64,000 nt of DNA from Glandiceps talaboti (lineage: Eukaryota > Hemichordata > Enteropneusta > Spengelidae): the NCBI RefSeq assembly GCF_964340395.1, contig NC_135562.1, forward strand, positions 13,499,043-13,563,042. Reading direction: 5' to 3'. The notes beneath the pieces were generated by a model that saw only the letters and a list, made by a program, of their open reading frames with translations, ran no database searches and was not told the origin of the DNA. How positions within the stretch are numbered: the first letter of the stretch is position 1; each line of letters opens with the position of its first letter. Both the position numbers and the translations under genes were made by a program. Positions 12,110 to 30,873 of this stretch are shown in pieces.

Positions 12110-15104
12110 GATTAGCACTGACAACACACGCTCCGCGAACTCCAGCAAAGAGGCCTGGTGGGGTATATAGAGACTTGTCAGAGTTGTCGGAGCTACTGTT
12201 CATGTACATATAAGTTCCACGTATTCTCAATTTATTTCGTGCTGGATAGAAAACAGTCAGTATAGTCCTTGTGTTCTCCAGTGTATAGCCGATGGATTGG
12301 ATAGTGAGAGTCATGATATGTGTGATACATTGTAGTTTATACACCAGAACTGAATTTTAGACTGATCCCGTCGGCATCTTCAGAGAAAGCATCAAGCGGG
12401 TACCACAATAAACTGAAAACGTAACGACTATAAGCATAACTATAAGTTTTAATTTACATGGAACTACGGTCATATTTGATAAGCTTATCCCCCACTTCCA
12501 CATATGGTCTCATACCCCTTGGTCAGCGAAAAGCCAATCATGTTCATGTCCGGACATACGAGTTATAAATGGGGCGGTCATATGGGTTAAGTTAGGGTGG
12601 AATATAATATATGGAAAAAGTCTGATTGATACTGGCTGTGATGGGTAGTAGAGCATTTTTTAATTGTCAAAAACAGGGTTGGGGGCCGAATGATATGATT
12701 CAAAACGTCATGACTTTCTGGTATATCTTTGTTGTCATGGTGTGTTTCCAGTTGAGGATGGCTGTCTTTGACTGGCTACAACAGTAAGTGACTGATTTTG
12801 AAAGCAAAGAAAGTGGAAGAACATTGGTGTTAGTTAAAAAACTATTGTTATTAAAGATATACAAGTAAACGCAGCAAAACAATTGAGAGTCGGTACGGAA
12901 AGGAACAGATGACCACAGGAAGGTGTTCAGCTGTTCTTCATTGTTCTTTGCAATTTGACGACCGGGCGATCACATACTAGTAGTTGTCAGTGTTTTCGCT
13001 AAAGCAAAATACACGGAGATGGTTCAAAATCACTTGACTATCATTTCACTCGTATTTAAATCTACAAATATCTCATTAATATTTTCTCCCAGCTTACTTC
13101 AAACTATATGACATTTTCCATGAAAAAAAGGTGCGTATCTGGAGCAAAGAAGTGTTTCAGATATCAGAGTGTTCACGTTTGCGTGACCAAGACATAGACA
13201 TAGACTGGCAAGCGACGCCATGAATTGTGATCGAATCCCAGGGTCGGATCGGTTGTAGATCAGTGTTCATGATAATTCATTTGCGTGTTCAATTACTAAG
13301 TCATCGATGTAGGGTTATAAATTCAGTGACTACACCATCAACAAAGTTACTTCTTACTATAAATCATGTTGAAAAAGACCCTAGGAAAATGTCTAAGCAA
13401 CAATGACGGGTGTTACTTTTTTGCAGTGTTTATCCAAATAGTAATCGTCGAATAACGTGACCCTGGCTGAAAACTGCGACAGTGAGTGTACCATAAATTC
13501 CCAAAACAGACTGACCAGAACAGACATATTGACACAAAAAAAGTGTGCAAGTTTACATCTTGTGACAGGTTTGGTTGGGGTCACCTCCATCGGCTAATGG
13601 TCGAAATCGTCATTGTAAAATATTTTTAATTACCCTCAACTACAAATCAGCGTATCGTTGACGATCATTTCAATCGTAAGTGTTTAGAACTGATTCAGAA
13701 GTAAAACGTAGAATTATTAATGACAATGGTATGCAAAGTTTTGTTGTTTAACAATCATCAGCGATTTGGCATGTTTGCACAAACCACAGATACTTGTTAG
13801 TGCATACACTTTTGATACTTCTATTCTATAAGGTAAAGGCTAAATTTAAAAAGACATGATCCCAGTATTAACTTTTTGTTGCGGCTATATTTCCTAAGTG
13901 AGGTGTGCCAAAGAAAGTTTTCCCATGATACTTTGCGCCAGTGCGACTTTTTACATTGTACGTTCGATGTTCCCAATGAGTAAATGGAATTTTATCGAGA
14001 AGTCTATTCATATTTGTTTATGACAGCAAGATATTTTCAATTTTCTGTTTTTGGTCATTTTTGGGGTCAAAAACTGTCATTTGTTTTGTAAATAAAAGAA
14101 TTCAAAGTAAAAATGAATGACAGCCGCAAAACTAATCGATTGAATGGGCTGACATTTGGTGTGCAGGTATGTTAGAGTATCTAGATGAAGAATTCTTCAA
14201 GAAAATTTGAAGATGACATTGATATGCAAATACGTCTAAAACGTGCTGTGTAGTATCATATTATAGCCATGTTATTTTACAATACTCGTGAGAAAGTAGA
14301 ATTTATTGGTGAAGTAAAGATGCTCATACACCTAAGAAAATTTGACTACACTTGAATACATAATGAGCAAATGAAATGATCACAACAATCACATATCTTT
14401 GTAATGTTATGACTATACAAGATCTAATAGTAATACAGGGACGAATGGGGTACTTATCAAATAATGCCCTCCGGAACTCAGAAATAAATGTAGATGCGCT
14501 GTACCATGCAGTTACGATCAGCGGTTTTGAACTATGGAGGTAGGAAGGAAGGAGGTAGGAAGGATTATAGTCCTACCACCATTTCTGAACAAAATCGTTG
14601 TCCTTGAATTGGAATGGTATGCTTTTAATACAAAAGTTGCACAAACATATGTTCTTGCTTTCAAAAGTTTTAGAATTAACACCATGATTTCACCGTCGCC
14701 CATACTGAGGTTTTCCTGCATCTATTGCTATGGATTTTGTTGGTGGGACTTTGCTGTACTGTATGAACACTTGTTCAGACTCAGGCCACTAAAACACAAT
14801 TGCAAAAAAAACCGTAAAGACACGAAGTATCGTTTTGCACAACGTTCGGCTTGAAGCAGGTTTGAAGGGTAACCATGCACGACAGAGAAGATGGGTTTAG
14901 AGCCCCATTCACACCTAAAACAAAAAGCGATTCTAGTCTGTTCCTATTATAGTGGTCTGAGGTTCAGATCAAAGTGCCGCATTCATCCACAACATAAAAC
15001 ATCATAGACCCTACACGACTGGCGTTTGTAAAAGTCAGTTTTAAACCATAATTACTACACCTCTTTATCTTCTCGGCAAGAACATGCAGTGCTGCAATCC
15101 AACG

Positions 15105-15165
15105 TGAGGACCTCTCACCAACTTTCAGATCACTTCACATTGGGAACGTTGGTGAGAGTTCTACT
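15105..15165. repeat. Short hairpin CTCTCACCAAC...GTTGGTGAGAG in element A
   Basis: 11-bp arms around a loop of roughly 25 nt; no clear flanking duplication. Counterpart in element B near 52244-52304. Confidence 0.45.
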
Positions 15166-16086
15166 AATATAATTCAGACTGAGGCAAAAAATATAGCCTT
15201 TCTGAGTTGAAATCCGAGGTTTAAATCCTGATATCTGAAAATTCCCAATCAACCCAGATTACATTGAATAAAAAATAAGTCTAACAAACAATTTATGATT
15301 TTTCAGTCCCGAAACTTGCTATTATCCATACACTGTATACAAAGCTAAATACACGGTGATTGGTGTATCGCACTCCTTGACTGAGTGGGTCGGAAAAAAA
15401 ATAGGTAGACTCACTTGTCATAAATCGATTTATAAATCCACAAAGGCACTGTGACAACTAAAGCAGTCCCTTTACAGACCATTTTTCTTTAGAAATAAAT
15501 AGGCTAAAACAATACTGAATGACAGGCAGTCCAAGGTATGCGAAACCATAAGCGAGCGCGTACTCACGATGCTAGATTAACACACTATTTTACCTGCGCA
15601 TTGAAGACGCACAGTAAAAAGACCAGTTTTCAACATTAATGCAGGAAATACAAAGCTAACAATTCAAAATTGTATAAAATGTAAGAAAACAAAAAACAGG
15701 CGACAGTCAGAGCATGCATGAACTTCGATTTACAATACCATTATTAAGTTCTTGCATTTTGGGGCTAATGAAGTCATAGAGACTAGAGTGGGCGAGTTTC
15801 ATCACAGTTAGTATAATCAATGGCACCGTGATAATTCTGACTTTCACTTGAAACTGGACCAGAACAGTCTAGGTCGGACGAGTCGTCATCATCAATTCAA
15901 AGGCGACGTAACCAAATATACACCGTGAATTCATCTTAGATCGCACCGAGTTGAACAATCATGTCTGTCATTGTAGAATGTAGACCTTTACGCTGTTTGA
16001 CCGACTATTGAAGTATAACCCACATAGGTGATATTTCATTGACCTACATGGAAATGCTTGTAAATACTTTTTGCAAGTAGTAGTAG

Positions 16087-16118
16087 CTCAGACCACTCTA
16101 GTATTTTAGTGGTCTGAG
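16087..16118. mobile_element. Micro-palindrome, second type (CTCAG...CTGAG), 32 bp
   Basis: CTCAGACCACT...AGTGGTCTGAG, flanked on both sides by GTAGTAGTA, which could be an 8- to 9-bp duplication or a simple repeat. Confidence 0.5.
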
Positions 16119-16382
16119 GTAGTAGTAAGAGTTTTTGCTAACGTTTACATGCTAGCGTAGTTGTACATGTACGTATACATGTCAGTTCGTATGTACATGT
16201 ACATTAAATGTAGCTCTCATCATATCATACACTGTACATGTGTGTAACCCTTTTCTTTTGCACCCTCCCCCTCCGCCTTCATGGGGTCAAACACAGACAA
16301 CTAACTAACTAAATAGTGTTACTGTTAGTTTTCTGTGGGTCAAACAATTAGTGTACACGCCTTGAATCACATGCAGGCGAGA

Positions 16383-16641
16383 TAGATTTGAATATTCATT
16401 TGTTTACTGCCCAGTTATGGGGGTGAACTCATGAATATATTCTGAACTAAATGCAAATGTATTCAAATCACTTCCGACTCGCAATCTGAACTATTTTTCA
16501 GATCGAGTATAATCCGATTAGACAGGCGCTAATGGGAAAGTACAGAAACGTCCACCTCATCAGCATAAAAGTACAGAATTGAACTCAATCTGAACTATAG
16601 TACGGAAAATGTCGTAAACTGTACTATTTTTTCTACTAGTG
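16383..16641 (-). repeat. Right terminal inverted repeat of copy A
   Basis: Matches the copy B right terminal repeat except for two visible substitutions (CCCAGTTATG versus CCCGGTTATG, and GGAAAATG versus GGAAAGTG). It ends CTACTAGTG next to TAA, the expected target triplet of this insertion. Confidence 0.9.
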
Positions 16642-16644
16642 TAA

Positions 16645-18701
16645 TGCAACAAATGTGTATTTCTATTAAGGTCATGTATTTGCATAATCACACTGTGTGG
16701 TGACAACGTGTTAATTTGAAAAATGATAATGACATGATGAGATGACATTTAAATTAGATGATTCTGTGTCTATTTGATGCAGCTGTAGTGCAAAACTCCT
16801 TGCGGTTATCACACACAGGACAGTGTTGAAATGATGTCCTATTAAACGTGTACAGTGTATGGTGAGCTCTGGTTTAAAGGTCTTGAATTGTAAGTTTAGA
16901 TTTTGTACTGTTTTAAAGGATTATATATGTCCATGGCAGCACGGATAGTGGGAGGTATAACAGTAAGTTCAATTGTTCTGATTGTTTTTTTTGATACAGC
17001 GAATTTTGCAGTTTTTATTGAATGATGGTTCATGCAGAATGTGTGGACCGGTGTACACGTACTTTGTCTTCTAGGTCTCTGTCTGTGTGTGTGCTGGTTT
17101 AATGTTGAATGTTGTGCCGGGATCGGGAGAGTGCGTGATCAGCTGATTGTGAATATCTATTAGTCGTTTGGTTCTTCAATTTTCAAGTGAGTTTTAGGGT
17201 TGTAATTGTGTGCGACTGAGCGTGATCAGCTCTAGCGATGTCGTATTGTTTTTAATTAATGAAGCTCTGTTATTTTGACGGTGGGTAGGTACCCAAAATG
17301 TTAGCACAATGTTCTTGTCGTGAACAACCAGGGTTTTCTTTTTACTTTGACGACTTTATCAAAAGAGCTGATGTTTCGTCTTATGAGGCTTAGCATCCTA
17401 TTAGCTTTGTTGGTGAATTGTTCGATTTGATGTGCCCAGCATGAAAGGTAATTGCTCATTTCAGCTCCAAGGTAAGGGTTGCGAGTTATTGTTGTTAGTG
17501 ATTACATTCATATTGTAGTTAGTGATAATAGGTTTCTTCTTGTGCGGAATAAAGTGCATGGTATAACATTTTGCTGGGTTGAAATTTATTTGCCAGGCCT
17601 TTCCCACTTTCCAAGGACATTAATGTCTTCTTAAGTTGTAGAGATGTGCAGTCGTGTGTTGAGATTTCGCTGTAGATGATGCAGTAATCAGCAAAAAAAG
17701 TGGTACTTTGGAATTTACAAGTACTGTCTTCAGTATGTCATTGATGTAAACATTCAGTAACTCTGAGTTCTGGTATGCTAAGTGAAATATATGTGTCAAA
17801 GGTCATCACATGTCTGAAAACTACTATAATTAGAATGAGGTGGCCATATGGATGAGAAATGAGTATTTAAGTTGGATTTTAGAATTTAGAATAAAACAAA
17901 TTTAACTGATTTCTACTTGAAAGAACAAAGTGAACTAACATATACCAAGTCCATGTTTGTAGCTCAATAAATTGCAACAGCAACAAAAAAAATGTGTAAA
18001 ATAAAATGTATTGTTGTACATAAGAAAGTTATTTGTAAAAAGAACCAAGTTGATTATATTCGATTATATTAGATTAGATTACTGTATTATCCAAAATTAC
18101 TGCATCTATCGAATAGGATTTTGCCTTATTTAAAAAGTAGTAAAATCGTCCAATTAATTACAATAAAGATAAATACCAATATCTAATCAACATCGCCACT
18201 TTCAGTCATTGGGATGACATGGCATTTGTAAACAAAGCTCTGTTACAATATAGGCATGTGAGTTAAGCCCTACTTGACATGTAAATCCTGACTGTGAATT
18301 GGAATTTAACATTGTTTTATCCTCGTCAATCGTTGGTCGTAAATTCCCACGGTTCATCAGTAACAATGTGTCACGTGCCATCGCAAAGAGATAGGTCAAA
18401 GCTTATTATCCCAAATGTTACGTAATTTCATGTTCAGGATCGGAGTCTGCTTAATCCAGGGACCCTGCCAACAGATGTCACTAGCACTCTCACCGTAGTG
18501 ATCACACACAGAAAATTCGTTGTACAGATAATATTGAAATACTTGCAATAGTATAAGCTGATTAGAAGAAATCGAAAACGGCACTGAAGACGTTGTTTAC
18601 ACAGATTACAAGGTAATTGCACTTTTTTATCACTAGTTTAGTGTTTCTCATTAAGGGGACACGGTCATGAGTTTTAATGCAAGTAGATGTTGTAAATGCT
18701 C
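16645..18701. other. Intergenic region right of element A
   Basis: Besides the LINE relic at 17090-17760 nothing is recognised. AT-rich. Confidence 0.4.
17090..17760 (-). pseudogene. Decayed LINE reverse transcriptase fragment, reverse strand
   Basis: On the minus strand, pieces of a CR1/Jockey-like reverse transcriptase appear in several frames: a FADYCIIYSEIST-like YADD region (about 17690-17655), NFNPAKCYTMHF-like residues (about 17595-17545) and NKANRMLSLIRRN (about 17410-17370). Frameshifts and stops throughout. Lies between the end of transposon A and the GH9 gene. Confidence 0.6.
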
Positions 18702-18704
18702 TTA

Positions 18705-19458
18705 GGGGGCCTTCAGTATTTACAGGGGGAGGGCCGAAGGAAATCACACATGGTCTGTTAAGTACAACATGACCCCCCCCCATTCTCCAATTGTAAAAAA
18801 GTGACCCTCCACTGCACTTTGTCTCATTTTGTAAAACATGACCCTCCTCATGACAATTGCATATATATATATACTAAACGTTAATCAATATTCCCATTAT
18901 ATGTATGCATACAAATTAAATGATTTTGACTCTGTATTAGATAGCAATATTTGTACAGATAAAGTGACAACCGGTAAAAGGATGGCTAGTTACCTTTCTT
19001 TTATAATCATACACAATCTAGTTAGTATCTAAAACATACATGATCTGGTAACTTGCAAACGTTCCCTGATATCATTGCCATCATCGTCACATTCTCCTTC
19101 AGTATTGTCATTATCAGTGTCACTCTCATCTGACTCACTGTCACTACTTGAGTCAGAGGGAGAATGCCGATGTGCAGTACAGATTTGAAAGGCTATACAT
19201 GTATTTATTCAATAAAAAGGAGTGATAAGCTTTGCACCGGCCGGTTACTATAAGTGTAAAAATAAATGTTGAATGCTCATCTCACTTTACATCTCAAAGC
19301 ACACAAAACAAATTGGCAGTCATTGAGTCTTCAATTTGGTCAGAAAACTTACGGATTGTAAAATGTGACCCTCCCCGAACATTATAATACAAAATATGAC
19401 CTTCCCCTAATAACAGGTTTGTAAAATGTTACCCCCCCTGTAAATACTGAAGGCTCCC
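18705..19458. mobile_element. PIF/Harbinger-like non-autonomous element, 754 bp
   Basis: Inverted termini GGGGGCCTTCAGTATTTAC and GTAAATACTGAAGGCTCCC, directly flanked by TTA on each side (18702-18704, 19459-19461). G-rich termini with a 3-bp TTA duplication fit the PIF/Harbinger group (Zator is an alternative). About six degenerate copies of a TTGTAAAA..TGACCCTCC motif sit near both ends in the same orientation. On the minus strand, 19165-19030 reads as an acidic Ser/Asp/Glu-rich open stretch, possibly a relic of element coding sequence. Confidence 0.7.
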
Positions 19459-19461
19459 TTA

Positions 19462-21881
19462 TTCCATGTATTATCCAGTTTCTCTGCCTCGTCACAATTA
19501 TTGTAATTGTTCCCCTATATATGCTTGTTATATATGTCCATGATCACTCAGTAAGTAAAATGAAGCCATCCATAGATGCTTTTTAGTGAATGAGATTATC
19601 AGATACATCCACATTGTCATTATGAAGAGATAAAAACATCGCATAAGGGTCAATATATGGGATGAAATATTTATTTACAAATGTGTCTCAATGACATCCA
19701 TATATAACTCGGTATGTCTTATGTCTACTAGGTTATCGGTTTAGTAAGTTCAGGGTATAGTAGGTCTGGGTATATGACCATACAATCGTAAATCAGAAAT
19801 AAGGGCACTGAATGACCACACACGTGTCTTTTTTATGACGAGATGCTCATACCGCCACCTAGTGGTCGGCTGTAACAACATGTAGTTCAAGTTATCATGT
19901 AGGTGATCGTCGACAATCAGCACCAGCTCAGCTGTATTTATTTATTTGAACTGTGCATGCGAGGATTTTATAATATAGTCAGTTTCACAGGCTTGGGATG
20001 GGGTTGGTGGAGGAGGGGTCGGGTGATTTTGCCATTGCTATGTATCTGTATGATTATTTTGCAACAAATGTTTTAGGTAAATAAGTGTGATTCATATATA
20101 TCAAACTCGTTGCCAAATATAATTATGCATCAACGTTTATGAAAACATTATCTTTACGATTATTATTTTGGTTTGTTTTGTACAGATAACTGATAATATT
20201 TAAAAAAAATAATAATCGTAATATAATGACATTGTACTAGTAATACCTGGAGTAATAACATTAGCGTATGTAATTCAATAATTTAAGACCCGTAGTTATC
20301 AAAGATGTTTGGAATTAGCCATTTGCGAAGCGAACAAAGAATTGTGAATTGTAAAGAAAAAATGGTAGTATGCATGGATACAATGCATTACTACAACTCA
20401 GCGGTCATTTCACGTGGGTCATGCCTCCAGAGTTGTATAGGGACGAAATGGTACATGTTTACAAATATCTCTTTGTTCCCAGTGTAACTGTAAGAATGCA
20501 TATTCATTTTACCGGGTGTTGTTACCGTGATTTGACCACGCCTCTGAGTGTAACCCCCCGGGGAGGAGGAGAAAGGAATATGAGTAGTTCCCGCCATAGG
20601 TCACTTTTTCAACAAAATATTCCTGAACATGGGTCGACTTTTCATCTGAAAATGTCTAAGCATGGGGTCGATAACATGGAAACGTCTCCAGAAATCCCTT
20701 GACAGAATGAGCATAAAGGAACAAAGGTAAATGATTGGATGGTTGTGACTGGATGGAGAATCTCTAACATTGAGTCGGTTTTTATTTTGCATTATGCATC
20801 CTTTGGGTAGATCATGAGGGTAAACGTTCGCGGAGGTTCATTGACACGTCCCTGAACCACAATGCAAATGTTCATCGAGTCATATACATGTGTATTACCC
20901 AAGTCCCTTCATTTCTTCATGTATCCTATTAATTCACGTCACCATAAAATAACCAAATGTTGTACAATTGACTCCTACTTTACATATATATTGTTTTTAA
21001 ATCCCCAATACTCTGAAAAACAAAGACAGTAATTATCTAATATACATACATAACAAGTATTGACTTTGACTCGGTCATTGCCCTCAGGTTAGCTTAGCAA
21101 AGTGGGTATGTGGTACAATTGTGCACTTGTTATTCTCATTATGAATGGATTGTTCCATTTCCATTGTGACCTTCTCTATGAACACCATATTTTGAGGGGG
21201 GGGGGGCATTGTATGCGTGGAGGTAGCAACACAGGTTGCAAAAAGACCCGTTGAAATCTCACGGAGACCATAAATAAACTTAATAAGTTCACCGACATAT
21301 TATGATAACACTGCTGCTGTTGCTACATTAACTTTTTTAGACGAGCTGATGATTTCTCAAGATAAAAATATGGCGATTTTTTGTGTTGGTTGATGTTAGT
21401 ATTATCGTTGTTGTAGTTGATGTTGTTGTTGTCATATTTGCTGTAGTACTTGTTGCTGTTGCTGTCGCTGTTTTATATGGCATCGGTTGTATTGGCGGTT
21501 AAAGATATTGGTGGTTATGGGTGGATTTTTGTTGGCAAATAGTTGAATTTGTCTTTGGTTGTTACAACTTCATTTCATTGTGTAACTATGGTATCTTATA
21601 ATTACCAGGGGAGGAGGAAAGGGTTGGATTGTTTTTGGATAAAAACTGTGTCATCAAAAGAGGAGGGCGGTTTAGAAAATCCCGATGGTCTGAACACGGA
21701 GGGCCTTGAAAACTTTCTTAGATTTGTGGCCCTTTGAACCAAATTAAACATCAAGAACTGTCGTTTGTATTGTTAAACAGTGGGTGTGAGGTAAGCAATT
21801 GCAATAGCTAATTTTAGACTATTTTAGCTGATAACCTTCAATTTGACTATTAATTTTATGAGTTTTTGTTTCACCTCTCAG
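19462..21881. other. Region upstream of the GH9 gene
   Basis: No coding exon recognised. Contains a CTCF-like motif (19853-19869), a short poly-G run (21196-21205) and TTG-rich low complexity (21310-21500). The unlocated promoter and any first non-coding exon of the GH9 gene should lie here. Confidence 0.4.
19853..19869 (-). promoter_or_regulatory. CTCF-like motif, reverse orientation
   Basis: The reverse complement reads CCACTAGGTGGCGG, a close match to the animal CTCF core. Lies 2 kb upstream of the GH9 start. Sequence match only. Confidence 0.35.
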
Positions 21882-21917
21882 CTGAGATAACAACAAAAGT
21901 GCCGTATATAAGTTACC
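21882..21917 (+). other. Putative 5' UTR leader of the GH9 gene with splice acceptor
   Basis: A pyrimidine-rich stretch ending in CTCTCAG (21875-21881) looks like a splice acceptor, so the start codon probably lies in a second transcribed exon. The 36-nt leader starts with CTGAG and ends TTACC before ATG. The CaaX gene at 54370 also has CTGAG exactly 36 nt before its ATG and ends TAACC. The upstream non-coding exon was not located. Confidence 0.4.
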
Positions 21918-29397
<7,480 letters not shown>

Positions 29398-29972
29398 TAT
29401 CTGTATAAAATTGCTGTTATTGAGATTTCCAACTGAACCTTGATATGGATTTTTCAACGCTTTTGTTGTGGAAAATACAATTGGGGTGATTGCATATGTA
29501 TGTCTTGTTGATCTATCCTACCATTTGAATAACATGTAAATTAATGTTATTCAGTGGAATATGAATGTTAGATAACATATAGTGAAGACAAAATTACATT
29601 TAATATGCATGACGCTTTTGAAAGTATTATATGTTTATTACATTGGAAGTCATGTCATCTGCAACAGAGGGTTGTTGTCTGGTTTGGCAAAAAGAGTATA
29701 TAGTATTACTAACATTGCTACATATTGTCTACATCGACAAGGAGTTACGAGGAACGAGGTAGCATTGTCACATTTCATAGCCTGGCTGGCACCAAGGACA
29801 AAAAAAACTTATACTACGGCTAGACCGACTTGGCCAATCAGAGGCCTTGATTTCGGTTGGTTATATGGAGCCATAACCCACCTATATTACGCTCAGCTCT
29901 TAATTTGCATGCAACAAATTACACGTAATTTTGAAAAAGATCCGTATGAACCAATCACACCGTAGTATAACG

Positions 29973-30068
29973 GATAGACAACTCGTTCGGTAGGGTTATG
30001 TGCCAAAAGCTAGGGGGCTACGCCCCCTTGTTTATTGGCACATAACGCTCCCGAACTCGTTGACTATC
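29973..30068. repeat. Nested foldback downstream of the GH9 gene
   Basis: Imperfect 34-nt arms (GATAGACAACTCG..GGTTATGTGCCAA and its complement) enclose a second GC-rich hairpin, GGGGGC TAC GCCCCC (30013-30027). No clear target duplication. Could be a foldback MITE or an RNA structure in a long 3' UTR. Confidence 0.6.
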
Positions 30069-30224
30069 TATTACTTATTAAAATGTATTCGTCGTCTGTG
30101 TGTGATATACCATATAATATCTTAGAAGAATGTTACATATTTTTGGCGCCAATATCACATCATGAAGAGACACTGTGCAACGTGTTGGAGATTACCGTCG
30201 CTCCCTGTTTGCACCACACATGCA

Positions 30225-30230
30225 AATAAA
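30225..30230 (+). terminator. Candidate polyadenylation signal AATAAA downstream of GH9
   Basis: First AATAAA found after the GH9 stop codon (29397), followed by another near 30236. The 830-bp distance makes assignment uncertain. Confidence 0.25.
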
Positions 30231-30806
30231 TTGATAAATAAAATGATACACTTTCGGATAGTAAGGTTGAATGAATAAATTTTCTTGCTACATTTTGTCT
30301 AAATGAAAAGAACTAACTTGCCATCATGCAAACATAAAAAAAGAATTGCTGAATCACATGTGCGCATCTAGTTGCAGTATGTTAATTGATGGATTTTATT
30401 CAGCAAAAAAATTATGATCTTGCTTTTGTAAAGTGCAGAATGTACTGACTATTAATTGGTTTCTGAGTGATTGTATCAAACACACACAGAGTGAACAGTA
30501 ATCTACAACGCGCTGTAGCAGAGTTAATACGATTGTTGTTGAGTCAGACAACACTGTCTCATGCTCACTAAAGGAAAAGCCATATTTGACCTTGTCTTTC
30601 CACCAGTGTATGTGCAAATGTAATGAGTGTGAGACGAAGTTCCACCTTTGACTTAATTTACCCATGGTGATCTCTCCCCCGTGGGGCTGTAGGCAGTCAA
30701 AAGTGCATGGTACTGCGTCTCGTACTACAGAGATGGTGGTTAGGTGGGTCACAGGTAGGGCAAAGGTTGGGAAAATGTGAATCCTCACCGCATACATTTT
30801 ATATTT

Positions 30807-30873
30807 ATGTATGTACGTACGTACGTATGTATGTATGTATGTATGTATGTATGTATGTATGTATGTATGTATG
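30807..30873. repeat. (GTAT)n microsatellite
   Basis: Tetranucleotide run with GTAC variants at its start. Confidence 0.9.

Larger units (their letters stand above)
12110..16382. other. Right interior of element A, no recognisable gene
   Basis: AT-rich sequence with short open frames only. Apart from the hairpins at 15105-15165 and 16087-16118, nothing here resembles a known protein, including a transposase. The same holds for 49249-53518 in element B. Confidence 0.5.

Noticed and set aside
29582-29965. 127-codon frame downstream of the GH9 gene
   Set aside because: No recognisable domain and no splice link to the GH9 gene, which already has a stop at 29397. Likely chance or part of the 3' UTR.
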